From Bacteroidota bacterium (GTDB lineage Bacteria > Bacteroidota > Bacteroidia > Chitinophagales > Chitinophagaceae), in contig CANHGS010000009.1 in assembly GCA_947460595.1 (NCBI GenBank), positions 58,826 to 122,825 on the forward strand: a stretch of 64,000 bases of DNA. The letters are read 5' to 3'. This document shows positions 52,208-61,286 of this stretch, piece after piece (within the stretch, counting starts at the first letter, position 1; each line of letters begins with the position of its first letter). The notes beneath the pieces are model-generated. The model was not told the origin of the DNA, made no database searches, and saw only the letters and a program-made list of their open reading frames with translations. The translations under genes were made by a program, and so were the position numbers.

Positions 52208-53395
52208 TTAATACAATTGGGTTCTATAAGGATAGCGCACTTGATACTGGTTGCGAACCTTCTCTAAGATCTGACCTCTAAGGGCTTCAATATTGTTCTT
52301 CTCCACCGCAGAAACAAACACACAATTGTTATTGGTAATTTGGTCCCACTTGTCCTTCAAGTCTTGTAGAATCTCTTCTTTTACGCTGTCTTCCAACCAC
52401 TCGTCAAATGTGCGCTCTGCATAGAGATCCATCTTATTGAAGATGGTTAAAATAGGTTTTTCAAAAGCGTTTAATTCCTGTAAGGTCTTGTTCACCACGC
52501 CAATCTGGTCTTCATACTGGGGGTGAGAAACGTCTACCACGTGTAAGAGAATATCAGCCTCGCGAACCTCGTCAAGGGTGCTCTTAAAGCTCTCTACCAA
52601 GTGGTGAGGCAGTTTGCGAATAAACCCTACCGTATCGCTCAGCAAAAAAGGGGTGTTTTCAAATACTATTTTGCGTGTGGTGGTGTCAAGGGTGGCAAAG
52701 AGTTTGTTCTCGGCAAACACATCGCTCTTGCTCAATAGATTCATCAGCGTGCTCTTACCCACGTTGGTATAACCCACTAAGGCTACGCGAATAAACTCGC
52801 CTCGCTCTTTACGTTGGGTAAATGCCTGTTTGTCTATCTCGCCCAAGCGTTTGCGCAGAAGCGATATCTTATCCTTTACTATACGTCTATCGGTTTCAAT
52901 CTCGGTTTCACCGGGGCCTCTGGATCCAATACCTCCTCCTTGACGTTCTAAGTGGGTCCACATACCTTTTAATCGCGGTAGCAAATATTGGTATTGGGCC
53001 AATTCTACTTGTACTTTGGATTGCGCCGTGCGGGCACGATTGGCAAAAATGTCTAAGATCAAATCACTCCGGTCAATGGTTTTAACCTTGAGTTCTTTTT
53101 CAATATTCAATAATTGGGAACCGGAGAGTTCATCGTCAAAAATGACTAGTGTAATATTACGGCCATTAATATAGTCCTTGATTTCTTCTAGCTTACCCTT
53201 GCCCACAAATGTGCGGCTGTCTGGATGGGGCAAACGTTGGGTAAATCTTTTTACGGTGGTGGCCCCGGCAGTTTCTGCCAGAAATTCCAACTCGTCTAAA
53301 TATTCAGTAACCTGTTCTGGGGTATTGTCTTTTTGAATCAAACCTACCAGAACGGCATTCTGTTCTACTTTTAATCCTTGTTTTTTCTCAATCAA
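52208..53395 (-). CDS. hflX: Ribosome-associated GTPase HflX
   Basis: GTPase that binds and splits stalled ribosomes, 395 residues. The N-terminal HflX domain shows EYLDELEFLAETAGATTVKRFTQRLPHPDSRTFVGKGKLEEI, followed by a coiled-coil linker with RGPGETEIETDRR. The G domain has GYTNVGKSTLMN (G1), DTTTRK (G2 region), SDTVGFIRKLPHHLVESFKSTLDE (G3) and FNKMD (G4). The start is a TTG at 53395; no ATG exists near it. It is transcribed with the Rieske gene. Confidence 0.95.
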   Translation of the reverse strand: MIEKKQGLKVEQNAVLVGLIQKDNTPEQVTEYLDELEFLAETAGATTVKRFTQRLPHPDSRTFVGKGKLEEIKDYINGRNITLVIFDDELSGSQLLNIEKELKVKTIDRSDLILDIFANRARTAQSKVQVELAQYQYLLPRLKGMWTHLERQGGGIGSRGPGETEIETDRRIVKDKISLLRKRLGEIDKQAFTQRKERGEFIRVALVGYTNVGKSTLMNLLSKSDVFAENKLFATLDTTTRKIVFENTPFLLSDTVGFIRKLPHHLVESFKSTLDEVREADILLHVVDVSHPQYEDQIGVVNKTLQELNAFEKPILTIFNKMDLYAERTFDEWLEDSVKEEILQDLKDKWDQITNNNCVFVSAVEKNNIEALRGQILEKVRNQYQVRYPYRTQLY

Positions 53396-53433
53396 CGCTA
53401 AAACTATTTTGACAAAGGTAGCCCTAGTGGGGG

Positions 53434-53470
53434 GATAAAAGAAAGCCCCCGTTAGATTTTAACGAGGGCT
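53434..53470 (-). terminator. Rho-independent terminator
   Basis: Stem AGCCCCCGTTA (53444-53454) with TAACGAGGGCT (53460-53470), one mismatch and a 5-base loop. On the minus strand it is followed by a U-rich run (TTCTTTTAT). It closes the outer-membrane-protein gene, upstream of hflX. Confidence 0.8.
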
Positions 53471-53491
53471 CCAAATATTTGACAGAAATAA

Positions 53492-54232
53492 CTACAATCC
53501 GCTGATAGTCAATCCGAATGTATAACGGTTCATTACTGGACCCGTTCCATCTTTTAAAACACCCAGTATATGATAACTTGCATCTAAGGAAATAATACCA
53601 TATCCAAATCTACCCGTTAAGGCTAAACTGGTTCCATTCAAAAAGCGTTTGTTGCTTTCTTTTTGTATGTAGGTATTACCATAAATGGATTGTTCCTTCT
53701 TGTTTACATAATTTTTTCCCTTGGTATAAGACTTAAGTAAAGTACCCACTTTTACGCCCAAAGCTGCTTTCCAAGAACTACCAGGATGTTCTGGATTTGA
53801 AAAATACCTTAATTCTACAGGTAATTCTAGATAAAGGGTTGTGAGTTTGAATTTATTAAAATGATCCACACTGTCTACGTTGGTAAATGGCAGTTTGGCG
53901 CTATTGGCTTTCAAATTCACATAAGTATTCTTGAAAAACATATTGCTGCTTCCAATACCAAGTCCTAAGCCAACGCTATATTTAGGATTGGTTTTAAAAG
54001 GCTTATCCAACATAAAATAGAAGTTGAAATGCCTACTAAATCCACCTGTTCTAACACTATCCGGACGTCCGGACCAAGCATCCATCCCGTATTGTATCAT
54101 AAAATGGTCAGCTGGTCTGCTAGAAAGGTCAATTTTTGACCAATCTTTCTTTGGTTTGGTAGGATTGAGGCTTTGGGCCTGAGAAAAAACGGCAATACTA
54201 ATTCCCAAAAGCAATAATAAAGTCTGTTTCAT
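53492..54232 (-). CDS. Outer-membrane beta-barrel protein
   Basis: 246 residues with a signal peptide (MKQTLLLLLGISIAVFSQAQ). The rest is alternating beta strands with aromatic girdles (HFNFYFMLDKP, YSVGLGLGIGSSNMFFKN, LTTLYLELPVELRYFS, LALTGRFGYGIISLDASYHILG) and ends in a strand RYTFGLTISGL. This is the layout of the PorT-like/porin-family beta-barrels common in Bacteroidota. No function can be named. A terminator follows it. Confidence 0.85.
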   Translation of the reverse strand: MKQTLLLLLGISIAVFSQAQSLNPTKPKKDWSKIDLSSRPADHFMIQYGMDAWSGRPDSVRTGGFSRHFNFYFMLDKPFKTNPKYSVGLGLGIGSSNMFFKNTYVNLKANSAKLPFTNVDSVDHFNKFKLTTLYLELPVELRYFSNPEHPGSSWKAALGVKVGTLLKSYTKGKNYVNKKEQSIYGNTYIQKESNKRFLNGTSLALTGRFGYGIISLDASYHILGVLKDGTGPVMNRYTFGLTISGL

Positions 54233-54399
54233 GTATCTGAGTTAATGACGCGTTTCCGCACTTAGTGCGCAAAAATAATAGAAAAGCCTGCAAGGACTGG
54301 TTAAAAATTAGGTAAATCGCATTCATTTGGCAATTTATTACACTATAAAGCCATAAATGCGGCTTTATTCTTTAATTTAGAAGGGAACCAAGAGCAAAA

Positions 54400-55224
54400 A
54401 TGGGCGGAATGAAGAATGATTTCTTAAAGGGCAAGCGGATTTTGATAGCTGAGGACGATTTTGTAAACCAGAAACTAATCATGCATTCTATGCAAGTAAC
54501 CGGCGCGCAATTTACCATTGCCGGTAATGGGGCCGAAGCCATTGAACGTTTGTTAGAAGCCGATTTTGACTTGATCCTGATGGATATTAATATGCCCGAG
54601 ATGGATGGATTTGAAGCTACGGAGTATATTCGTAAGACTTTGAAGATGGATATTCCCATCATTGCCATGACGGGTTGGAGCAGCAAAGAAGACAATAATA
54701 AATTTGAAAGCGTAGGTATGAATGGGGCTCTTCCCAAACCTTTTGGGTTAGACGCACTCTATAAAACTTTGGACGATATTTTAATAGCAAAAATTGCTGT
54801 TCCGGTTATTACCCCATCTGAACCTGAACCAACGCCCGCTCCTGTTCAAAGCCTTATGCATGATGAAGAGGAGGATGACATGCCCATGGTAGATTTGTCC
54901 ATGTTGAATGAATTGTCAGAAAGTGATAATGAATACAAGAAGACCATCATTAATATGTTTTTGGAAACCATGCCAGAAACCATTCAACAGATTGATCGGG
55001 AATTTGCCAATGAGAACTGGGATGCTTTTTCCAAAGCAGCACACTATGCAAAATCTTCTCTCTCTGTAATCAATGTAGTAAGTCTACGCTTATTGGTGGG
55101 AAAAATGGAAATGTATGCCAAAAAATTAGAGCACCTGGACCAACTAGAAGGCATGGTCAAACAGCTGAAAGAACAATATGCCAAAGTGGTTACCATTCTA
55201 GAGGCAGAAATGAATCAATCTTAA
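54400..55224 (+). CDS. Response regulator receiver with C-terminal Hpt domain
   Basis: Phosphorelay protein of 274 residues. The N-terminal receiver domain has acidic residues AEDD, phosphoacceptor D62 in LILMDINMPEMDG, the MTGW switch and KPFG lysine. A proline-rich linker (residues about 140-160) leads to an Hpt domain with the phospho-histidine H215 in KAAHYAKSSLSVI. A stand-alone REC-Hpt protein would pass phosphate between a hybrid kinase and another regulator. No kinase is adjacent. ATGs at 54400 and 54409 are both usable. Confidence 0.92.
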   Translation: MGGMKNDFLKGKRILIAEDDFVNQKLIMHSMQVTGAQFTIAGNGAEAIERLLEADFDLILMDINMPEMDGFEATEYIRKTLKMDIPIIAMTGWSSKEDNNKFESVGMNGALPKPFGLDALYKTLDDILIAKIAVPVITPSEPEPTPAPVQSLMHDEEEDDMPMVDLSMLNELSESDNEYKKTIINMFLETMPETIQQIDREFANENWDAFSKAAHYAKSSLSVINVVSLRLLVGKMEMYAKKLEHLDQLEGMVKQLKEQYAKVVTILEAEMNQS

Positions 55225-55247
55225 GGCATTGAGCTAACCTAAAGCAC

Positions 55248-56525
55248 TTAGAACCGGAACAGCCATCCAATGCTAATAGTATATTGATTGCCCTTGGAAC
55301 CGGGCAGGTATTCTTGGTTAAACCAAGTAAAATCGGTGGTAAGTATATTATGTATGTTCAACTTTTTCTTGAAGGCTACACCCAATTTATAGGTATCTAA
55401 TGGCGTGCCATTTAACTGAATATTATTGTAACGGTCATCTGGTGAAATACCATAGCCACCTACAAATCCAAAATAGTCATCCGCTCCTCCAAAATAGTAT
55501 CGCGCTAGCAAATTATAAGTAACAGAAACCTGCTGCACATAGTTGCTTGGGGTAATATAGGTTCTAGCACCCAATAGCCAACTGCCAGCATATTTACCCA
55601 AATAGGCCGTATAAATCCAAGTAGGGTCTCCACTAAATTTCAGGTATCTAAATCCTAGTTCTGCTTCAAAACTCTTAGGCAGATTGGCAATCAAAGAGAA
55701 TCCTGCTTTGAACTTTGGAAAAATATTTGATTGGTCTCCAAAACCAATATTGGCATAACTATAAAATGTCTTACTAATTCTTGGGTAGGCATCTAATTCA
55801 AACTGCGTAGCTGCAGCAGAGAATCTGTTAGCGTAATTGATCCTACCAATGATAGATCCCATTTGGGTTGAACGCCCATAATCAACACTCACCAAATGCC
55901 AGGGTGCATCAAACTGTTTGTCAAAATAAGTATAATCATAAGTAATGCCAATTTTGTTCTTGGCAGCATTGTCCTTGATGCTGGTTTCTAAAGACCTGGC
56001 AGCCGCATTGCTATTATCCGTTTTGAGTATGGCACTGGTAATGGCCATGGCACCAGCATAATCTTTTAGTGCAGCCAATGCTTTAGCTTTTCTAATTAAT
56101 AAGTCTTTTGAAGTTGGATTGGCTTTTAAACCTGCATCACAAATGGCAATGGTTTCTTTGTAGTGGTCATTCCAATATTGTAAATCGGCGTAAGCAATGG
56201 AAGCGTCTTCATTGTCTGGCTCACGTTGAAGCACGGTTTCAAAACAGGTTTTGGCGCTGTCTACCTGATCAGTCCAAGTATATAAACGACCCAGAAAGAT
56301 GCTGATATCGGCATAATTGGGGCTGCGCTCCAAGGCCTTTAAACAATAGCGTTTGGCTAGTGGATAGTCTTTGTGATCAAATGCCGCAGTTCTGGCTGCC
56401 TGAAACAGACCATCTGAACTGGTTGTGTCCATTTGTGGTTTTGCTTCTATTTCCTGTGCTTTTAAAGTTCCAAAACAAAGAATCAATAAGAATAAAATGC
56501 TAAAGATGCTTCTTGCTTGCTGCAT
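55248..56525 (-). CDS. TPR-containing YaiO-family outer-membrane beta-barrel protein
   Basis: 425 residues with a signal peptide (to about residue 23, GTLKAQ). Residues about 30-175 are tetratricopeptide-like helices (AKRYCLKALERSPNYADISIFLGRLYTWTDQ, AKTCFETVLQREPDNEDASIAYADLQYWN). The C-terminal part is a barrel of the YaiO family: IGITYDYTYFDKQFDAPWHLVSVDYGRSTQMGSIIGRINYANRF, ELGFRYLKFSGDPTWIYTAYLGKYAGSWLLGARTYI and the final YTISIGWLFRF strand. The function in outer-membrane assembly or export is not known. Confidence 0.92.
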   Translation of the reverse strand: MQQARSIFSILFLLILCFGTLKAQEIEAKPQMDTTSSDGLFQAARTAAFDHKDYPLAKRYCLKALERSPNYADISIFLGRLYTWTDQVDSAKTCFETVLQREPDNEDASIAYADLQYWNDHYKETIAICDAGLKANPTSKDLLIRKAKALAALKDYAGAMAITSAILKTDNSNAAARSLETSIKDNAAKNKIGITYDYTYFDKQFDAPWHLVSVDYGRSTQMGSIIGRINYANRFSAAATQFELDAYPRISKTFYSYANIGFGDQSNIFPKFKAGFSLIANLPKSFEAELGFRYLKFSGDPTWIYTAYLGKYAGSWLLGARTYITPSNYVQQVSVTYNLLARYYFGGADDYFGFVGGYGISPDDRYNNIQLNGTPLDTYKLGVAFKKKLNIHNILTTDFTWFNQEYLPGSKGNQYTISIGWLFRF

Positions 56526-56608
56526 AAGACCTGTATATACCTTTTAAAGATACTGTTCCTCTGTAGAAAATCGTTTACTTTTACAACTGTACCTAAAAGA
56601 TAACTATT

Positions 56609-58102
56609 TTGAATTTTAGTGAATTTGGTTTGGACGAAAGATTAATGGATGGGATTGACGCCATGGGTTATACCACGGCAACCCCGGTGCAAGAGCAAGT
56701 GATGCAACCCATTTTGGATGGAAAAGATTTGATTGTATCTGCACAAACAGGAACCGGAAAAACTGCTGCTTTTCTCCTGCCCCTGATGAATAAATTGATT
56801 ACCACCCCACACGACGACCATCATATTAATGCTATGGTCATAGTTCCCACGCGTGAACTGGCGGTGCAGATTGCTCAAGCCATGGAGGGGATCTCTTATT
56901 TTACATCGGTTAGTTCTATTGCCGTTTATGGCGGTGGCGATGGCAATTCTTTTGCCATTGAAAAAAAGGCCCTGAGCTCAGGTGCTGATGTTGTGATTTG
57001 TACGCCCGGCCGCATGATTGCCCACTTAAACATGGGTTATGTAAAATTGCAGGGCCTAAAATACCTGATCTTAGACGAGGCAGACCGCATGTTAGATATG
57101 GGTTTTAATGACGATATCATGAAGATCATTTCTTTCTTGCCCAAGCAAAGACAGAACCTGTTATTCTCGGCTACTATGCCCATGAAAATGCGTGAGATGG
57201 CTCGCAAGATTTTAGTTGATCCCCTAGAAATTAATATTTCCATTTCTAAACCACCAGAGAAAATTGTACAGGAAGCATTTGTGGTGTATGAGGGGCAAAA
57301 GATTCCGTTGGTAAAATATGTATTGAGTCAAAAAGATTTTCAAAGTGTAATAGTGTTCTGCTCCAAAAAACAGAACGTTAAGGCTTTGAGCAATGAACTC
57401 AAGCGTGCTAGATTTTCTATTGAAGAAATACACTCAGACCTAGAGCAAACCCAGCGGGAGCAAGTATTACAAGACTTTAGAAATAAGAAACTCAAGATCT
57501 TGGTTGCTACCGATATCCTAAGCCGTGGTATTGATATTGAAGACATTGACCTAGTTATTAACTATGACGTGCCCAATGACGGAGAAGACTATGTGCATCG
57601 CATTGGACGTACGGCCCGTGCTTCTAGCGAGGGAACGGCGTATACCTTTATCAGTGAACAGGAACAACAAAAATTTGCGCGTATTGAAGAACTCTTGGGC
57701 AAACCTGTAACCAAGTCACCCGTACCAGCGCAATTTGGTCCAGCACCTGAGTACAATCCACGCGCCCATCGCGGCAGCGGTGGAAGAGGCGGTGGTGGCC
57801 GAGGTGGAAATGGTGGCGGACGTTCAGGTGGTGGAAGACCAGATGGTCAGGGTGGAAATGGCGCTAACGGGGGTAGATCTGGAGGGCCTAGGCCTAGCGG
57901 CGATGCAAATCGCGCAAGCGGACCAAGATCTGGCGGTCCAAGACCAGAAAGACCAGCGCGTCCAGAAGGCGGCGGACCAAACAGACCCATTACGCCCAGT
58001 ATACCCAGGGCAGAGCGGCCCCGTCCAAGTGGGCCAGCTGAACCCAACGGACAGGGCGGATCAGGTGAATCGGCATCCGACGCGCCAAACCCAACAAATT
58101 AG
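56609..58102 (+). CDS. DEAD-box RNA helicase with RGG-rich tail (RhlE-like)
   Basis: ATP-dependent RNA helicase, 497 residues, TTG start at 56609 (MNFSEFGLDERLMDGIDAMGYTTATPVQEQ, with the Q motif). Motif I is AQTGTGKTAAF, Ia PTRELAVQ, II DEAD (LDEADRMLDMGF), III SAT, and V-VI ILVATDILSRGIDIEDIDLVINYDVP and HRIGRTARA. Residues after about 385 form a low-complexity Gly/Arg/Pro tail rich in RGG and SGGPRP motifs, typical of RNA-binding cold-shock helicases in Bacteroidota. Confidence 0.96.
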   Translation: MNFSEFGLDERLMDGIDAMGYTTATPVQEQVMQPILDGKDLIVSAQTGTGKTAAFLLPLMNKLITTPHDDHHINAMVIVPTRELAVQIAQAMEGISYFTSVSSIAVYGGGDGNSFAIEKKALSSGADVVICTPGRMIAHLNMGYVKLQGLKYLILDEADRMLDMGFNDDIMKIISFLPKQRQNLLFSATMPMKMREMARKILVDPLEINISISKPPEKIVQEAFVVYEGQKIPLVKYVLSQKDFQSVIVFCSKKQNVKALSNELKRARFSIEEIHSDLEQTQREQVLQDFRNKKLKILVATDILSRGIDIEDIDLVINYDVPNDGEDYVHRIGRTARASSEGTAYTFISEQEQQKFARIEELLGKPVTKSPVPAQFGPAPEYNPRAHRGSGGRGGGGRGGNGGGRSGGGRPDGQGGNGANGGRSGGPRPSGDANRASGPRSGGPRPERPARPEGGGPNRPITPSIPRAERPRPSGPAEPNGQGGSGESASDAPNPTN

Positions 58103-58236
58103 GTTTATCCCAAGATCCGGTTTGGAAAAACGCTCAAAATGGCTATTTTTGCCGCCCATCTATTAAGAAATGGAACCGTTTAGATAGTTAAACGGGATTT
58201 GACATAGACAATTTTGAAAACAACCCCGTTGTTTTC

Positions 58237-58310
58237 GGGCCTATAGCTCAGTTGGTTAGAGCACCTGACTCATAATCAGGGGGTCGTAGGATCATGCCCT
58301 ACTGGGCCCA
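58237..58310 (+). tRNA. tRNA with CAT anticodon (Ile2 or elongator Met), odd T-loop
   Basis: A 74-base cloverleaf: acceptor GGGCCTA/TGGGCCC with one G-T pair, D-arm GCTC/GAGC, anticodon stem CCTGA/TCAGG with loop CTCATAA, T-stem GTAGG/CCTAC. The T-loop reads ATCATGC where TTCRANN is expected: position 54 is A and 58 is T. No CCA is encoded. Tandem T-loop changes of this kind are rare (see findings). The next sequence belongs to a different, AT-rich region. Confidence 0.9.
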
Positions 58311-58336
58311 CAGCCGAAAGGACTGTATATTAGAGA

Positions 58337-58369
58337 AGCCTGTAAATAGAGATATTTATAGGCTTTTTT
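58337..58369 (+). terminator. Rho-independent terminator after the tRNA
   Basis: Stem AGCCTGTAAATA (58337-58348) with TATTTATAGGCT (58353-58364), 12 bp with one G-T pair, a 4-base loop and a run of T. It ends the tRNA transcript. Confidence 0.85.
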
Positions 58370-58391
58370 GTTACCCCTGACAGGTAGCTAA

Positions 58392-58424
58392 TCTGTTAAC
58401 CATTGTTGGAATTCTGTTAACCAT
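58392..58424 (+). repeat. Two direct copies of a 12-bp motif, 21 bp apart
   Basis: TCTGTTAACCAT at 58392-58403 and 58413-58424. Both contain the GTTAAC palindrome. It is an iteron-like arrangement in the noncoding start of the AT-rich region. Confidence 0.8.
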
Positions 58425-58504
58425 AGGAAAGAACTATTGTAAAGTTACCAAAATAGATCTAATACTAGAATTACATATCATAAATTTGTAATAACTTTTT
58501 AATT

Positions 58505-61279
58505 CTGAAACCACTTTACAAAATACTATCCACAACTAATGACTGGAGTACTTTCTTTAGTCATGCAAATGCGTTAACAAAACATGAAAAAGGTGAGCTG
58601 TTTGAAAAACTAACTGAGTTAGTATTGCTAACTAAACCGGCTTACAAAACCAGATACAAAAAAGTATGGTTATTAAGAGACGGCATAGACTCAAAACTAA
58701 GAGCAAAATTAAACCTACCAAATGTAGATGAAGGGATTGATTTAATAGCTGAAGCATATAACGGAAGTTACTGTTCAATACAGTGTAAATTTAAAGGAGC
58801 TAATGAATCCCCAACCAGGAAAGACATAGCAACTTTTTTAGACCTATCCAGGAATCATTGTAAAAATATTACAGAGCAAATATTAGTACATACTGGTACA
58901 AACGGCATTAAAAAAACTGCATTACTACCAGACAGCTTCACACAAATAGGATTAGACTTTTGGAGTCAACTTACAGAAGAAGATTGGTTAGCAATACAGC
59001 TTTTGGTAAAAGGGAAAAAGGTACCTAGTGTAAAAAGAAACCCTAGACCACACCAACAAGAAGCAATTGCAGCTTCTAAACAATACTTTTTAAATGATAA
59101 AAACAACAGAGGTAAGTTAATCATGCCTTGTGGTACAGGTAAAAGTTTGACTGCATACTGGATTACACAAACACTTGCTTCTAGAGCAACTATTATTGCT
59201 GTACCAAGCTTGGCACTTATAAAACAATCCTTAGAAGATTGGACTAAGGAAATGCTGTTATCAAAAACTACTGTGTTACCAGATTGGTGTTGTATATGTA
59301 GTGATGAAAGTACAGGGCAGCTTACTGATGATTTCGTTACAGATACTTATTCATTAGGAATACCAACTACTACAAATGAGGATGAAATAACTAGCTTCTT
59401 AAAAAGAAAAACCCCTGGTGGTAAAATAATATTTACTACTTACCAAAGTGCTGATAAGTTGGCACAAGTTAGCAAAAGGCTTAAATTTAAATTTGACTTA
59501 GCTATACTTGATGAGGCTCACAAGACTGTTGGAGCAAAGGATAAAGCGTTTTCAATATTACTACAAGAGGATAAAATTAATATTAGTAAGCGTCTGTTTA
59601 TGACTGCTACCGAGAGAATAGTAAAGGGTGCAGATGACGAGGTGCTAAGTATGGATGATGATAAGGTGTATGGTAGCGTATTTTACAAACTATCCTTTAA
59701 AAAAGCAATTGAGGGTGGTATTATTACTGATTATAAAATAGTAACTGTATTAGTGAATGACACCGAAATACAGGATTTAATTAAAAAGAATAAGTATTTA
59801 ACTGACCAAAGTAAAAAAGTTGATGAAGCTGAAGCACAAATGCTAACTACAGCTATTGCATTAAAAAAAGCCATTAAAGAATACAACCTTAAACATACAG
59901 TTAGCTTCCACAAAAGTATCAATGCATCTAAAGAGTTTCAATCCTTGTATCAAAAAATTGATAGTGCTGCAAATAGTCCAACTGTATTCCATATATCCAG
60001 TAAGCTAAATGCTGGGGCCAGGGCTGAATTATTAAAAGACTTTAAGAATACAAGTAAAGCAATCATTACAAATGCACGATGCTTAACTGAAGGTGTTGAC
60101 GTACCAGCAATTGATTGTGTACTTTTTGCAGACCAAAAACAAAGTGTAGTTGACATAGTACAGGCATCTGGAAGGGCCTTACGTCAATATACAGACAAAA
60201 ATACCGGTATTAAAAAAGATTTTGGATACATTATCATACCTGTAGTACTAAAGGAAGGTGAAAGCTTAGATGACTTAACGGAGTCTAGCAGGTTTAAAAC
60301 AGTAACAAGAATTGTAACAAGCTTATCAACACAGGATGAAACGATTGCAGAGGAGTTGAAGTTAATTGATGCTGGTAAACTAAAAGCTGGCTCTGGTAAA
60401 ATTCAAATTATTGGCTCAGTAAGTAAGTCCATAAATTTGGACCTTACCAATTTTTCATTAAAAATTAGTACAAAGATTTGGGAAAGGATAGCTAAAGCAA
60501 ACTGGATGCCTTTTAATGAAGCACGGACTTTTGTGAAATCACTAAACCTAAAAAGTAGACAAGAGTGGAGAAGCTTTTCAAATACGGATAGTATGCCTTG
60601 TGATATCCCTTTTCATCCTGATAGAACATATGCACATCAAGGATGGTTAAGTCTAGGTGATTGGTTAGGTACTGATACAATTGCACCCCAATTAAAAACA
60701 TACAGAGAATTTAATGATGCTAGATTCTTTGTACATGGGCTTAAAATAACGAGTCAAAGAGAATGGCAGAAGTATTCAAAATCAGGTAAAAGGCCGTATG
60801 ATGTTCCTTCAGATCCATTTAGAGCTTATCAAAAAGAAAAAGTATGGAAAGGGTGGGGTGACTGGCTTGGTACATTTACTGTAGCTGATAGCAAAAGAAG
60901 CTTAAACTTTTTGCCTTTTAAAGAAGCTAGAACATTTGCAAGGTCATTAAACCTTAAAAGTGGAGTGGAGTGGTTAAAGTATCATAAAGTAAATAAACTA
61001 CCAAACAATATTCCTACTCATCCGGAAAGTGTTTATAAGAATAAAGGTTGGATTAGTATGGGTGACTGGCTTGACACAGGTAGAATAGCAAATCAATTTA
61101 AATCATTTACAAACTATAAAAATGCAAGTAAATATGCTGCATCACTAAAATTAAAAAGTAAATCAGAATGGCGTACTTTTTTAAAGTCTGGTAAAAAACC
61201 ATCTAATATTCCTTCAATTCCTGAGGATCACTATAAGGATAAAGGTTGGATAAGCTGGGAACATTGGTTAGGAAAATAA
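58505..61279 (+). CDS. SF2 helicase with N-terminal PD-(D/E)XK nuclease and C-terminal integrase-type repeats
   Basis: About 924 residues if read from CTG at 58505. Coding similarity begins there (LYKILSTTNDWSTFFSHAN, ALTKHEKGELFEKLTELVLL), while the first conventional start is TTG at 58625. The nuclease motif is E..GID79LIAE83...SIQ93CK95. Helicase motifs are MPCGTGKS (from residue 207), LDEAH (D336), TATERI and QASGRALRQ. From about residue 667, four degenerate 65-residue repeats follow the pattern FxxARxFxxSLxLKSxxEW..F.KSGK.P.NIP...YK.KGW.SWGDWLGT, as in phage-integrase repeat units (INT_rpt). Such proteins resemble phage-defence or restriction helicases; function here is inferred. Confidence 0.9.
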   Translation: MKPLYKILSTTNDWSTFFSHANALTKHEKGELFEKLTELVLLTKPAYKTRYKKVWLLRDGIDSKLRAKLNLPNVDEGIDLIAEAYNGSYCSIQCKFKGANESPTRKDIATFLDLSRNHCKNITEQILVHTGTNGIKKTALLPDSFTQIGLDFWSQLTEEDWLAIQLLVKGKKVPSVKRNPRPHQQEAIAASKQYFLNDKNNRGKLIMPCGTGKSLTAYWITQTLASRATIIAVPSLALIKQSLEDWTKEMLLSKTTVLPDWCCICSDESTGQLTDDFVTDTYSLGIPTTTNEDEITSFLKRKTPGGKIIFTTYQSADKLAQVSKRLKFKFDLAILDEAHKTVGAKDKAFSILLQEDKINISKRLFMTATERIVKGADDEVLSMDDDKVYGSVFYKLSFKKAIEGGIITDYKIVTVLVNDTEIQDLIKKNKYLTDQSKKVDEAEAQMLTTAIALKKAIKEYNLKHTVSFHKSINASKEFQSLYQKIDSAANSPTVFHISSKLNAGARAELLKDFKNTSKAIITNARCLTEGVDVPAIDCVLFADQKQSVVDIVQASGRALRQYTDKNTGIKKDFGYIIIPVVLKEGESLDDLTESSRFKTVTRIVTSLSTQDETIAEELKLIDAGKLKAGSGKIQIIGSVSKSINLDLTNFSLKISTKIWERIAKANWMPFNEARTFVKSLNLKSRQEWRSFSNTDSMPCDIPFHPDRTYAHQGWLSLGDWLGTDTIAPQLKTYREFNDARFFVHGLKITSQREWQKYSKSGKRPYDVPSDPFRAYQKEKVWKGWGDWLGTFTVADSKRSLNFLPFKEARTFARSLNLKSGVEWLKYHKVNKLPNNIPTHPESVYKNKGWISMGDWLDTGRIANQFKSFTNYKNASKYAASLKLKSKSEWRTFLKSGKKPSNIPSIPEDHYKDKGWISWEHWLGK

Positions 61280-61286
61280 TAAAAAT

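Noticed and set aside
57735..58166. A 143-codon frame inside the 3' end of the DEAD-box helicase gene
   Set aside because: It is a shifted reading of the Gly/Arg-rich tail and has low-complexity composition only.
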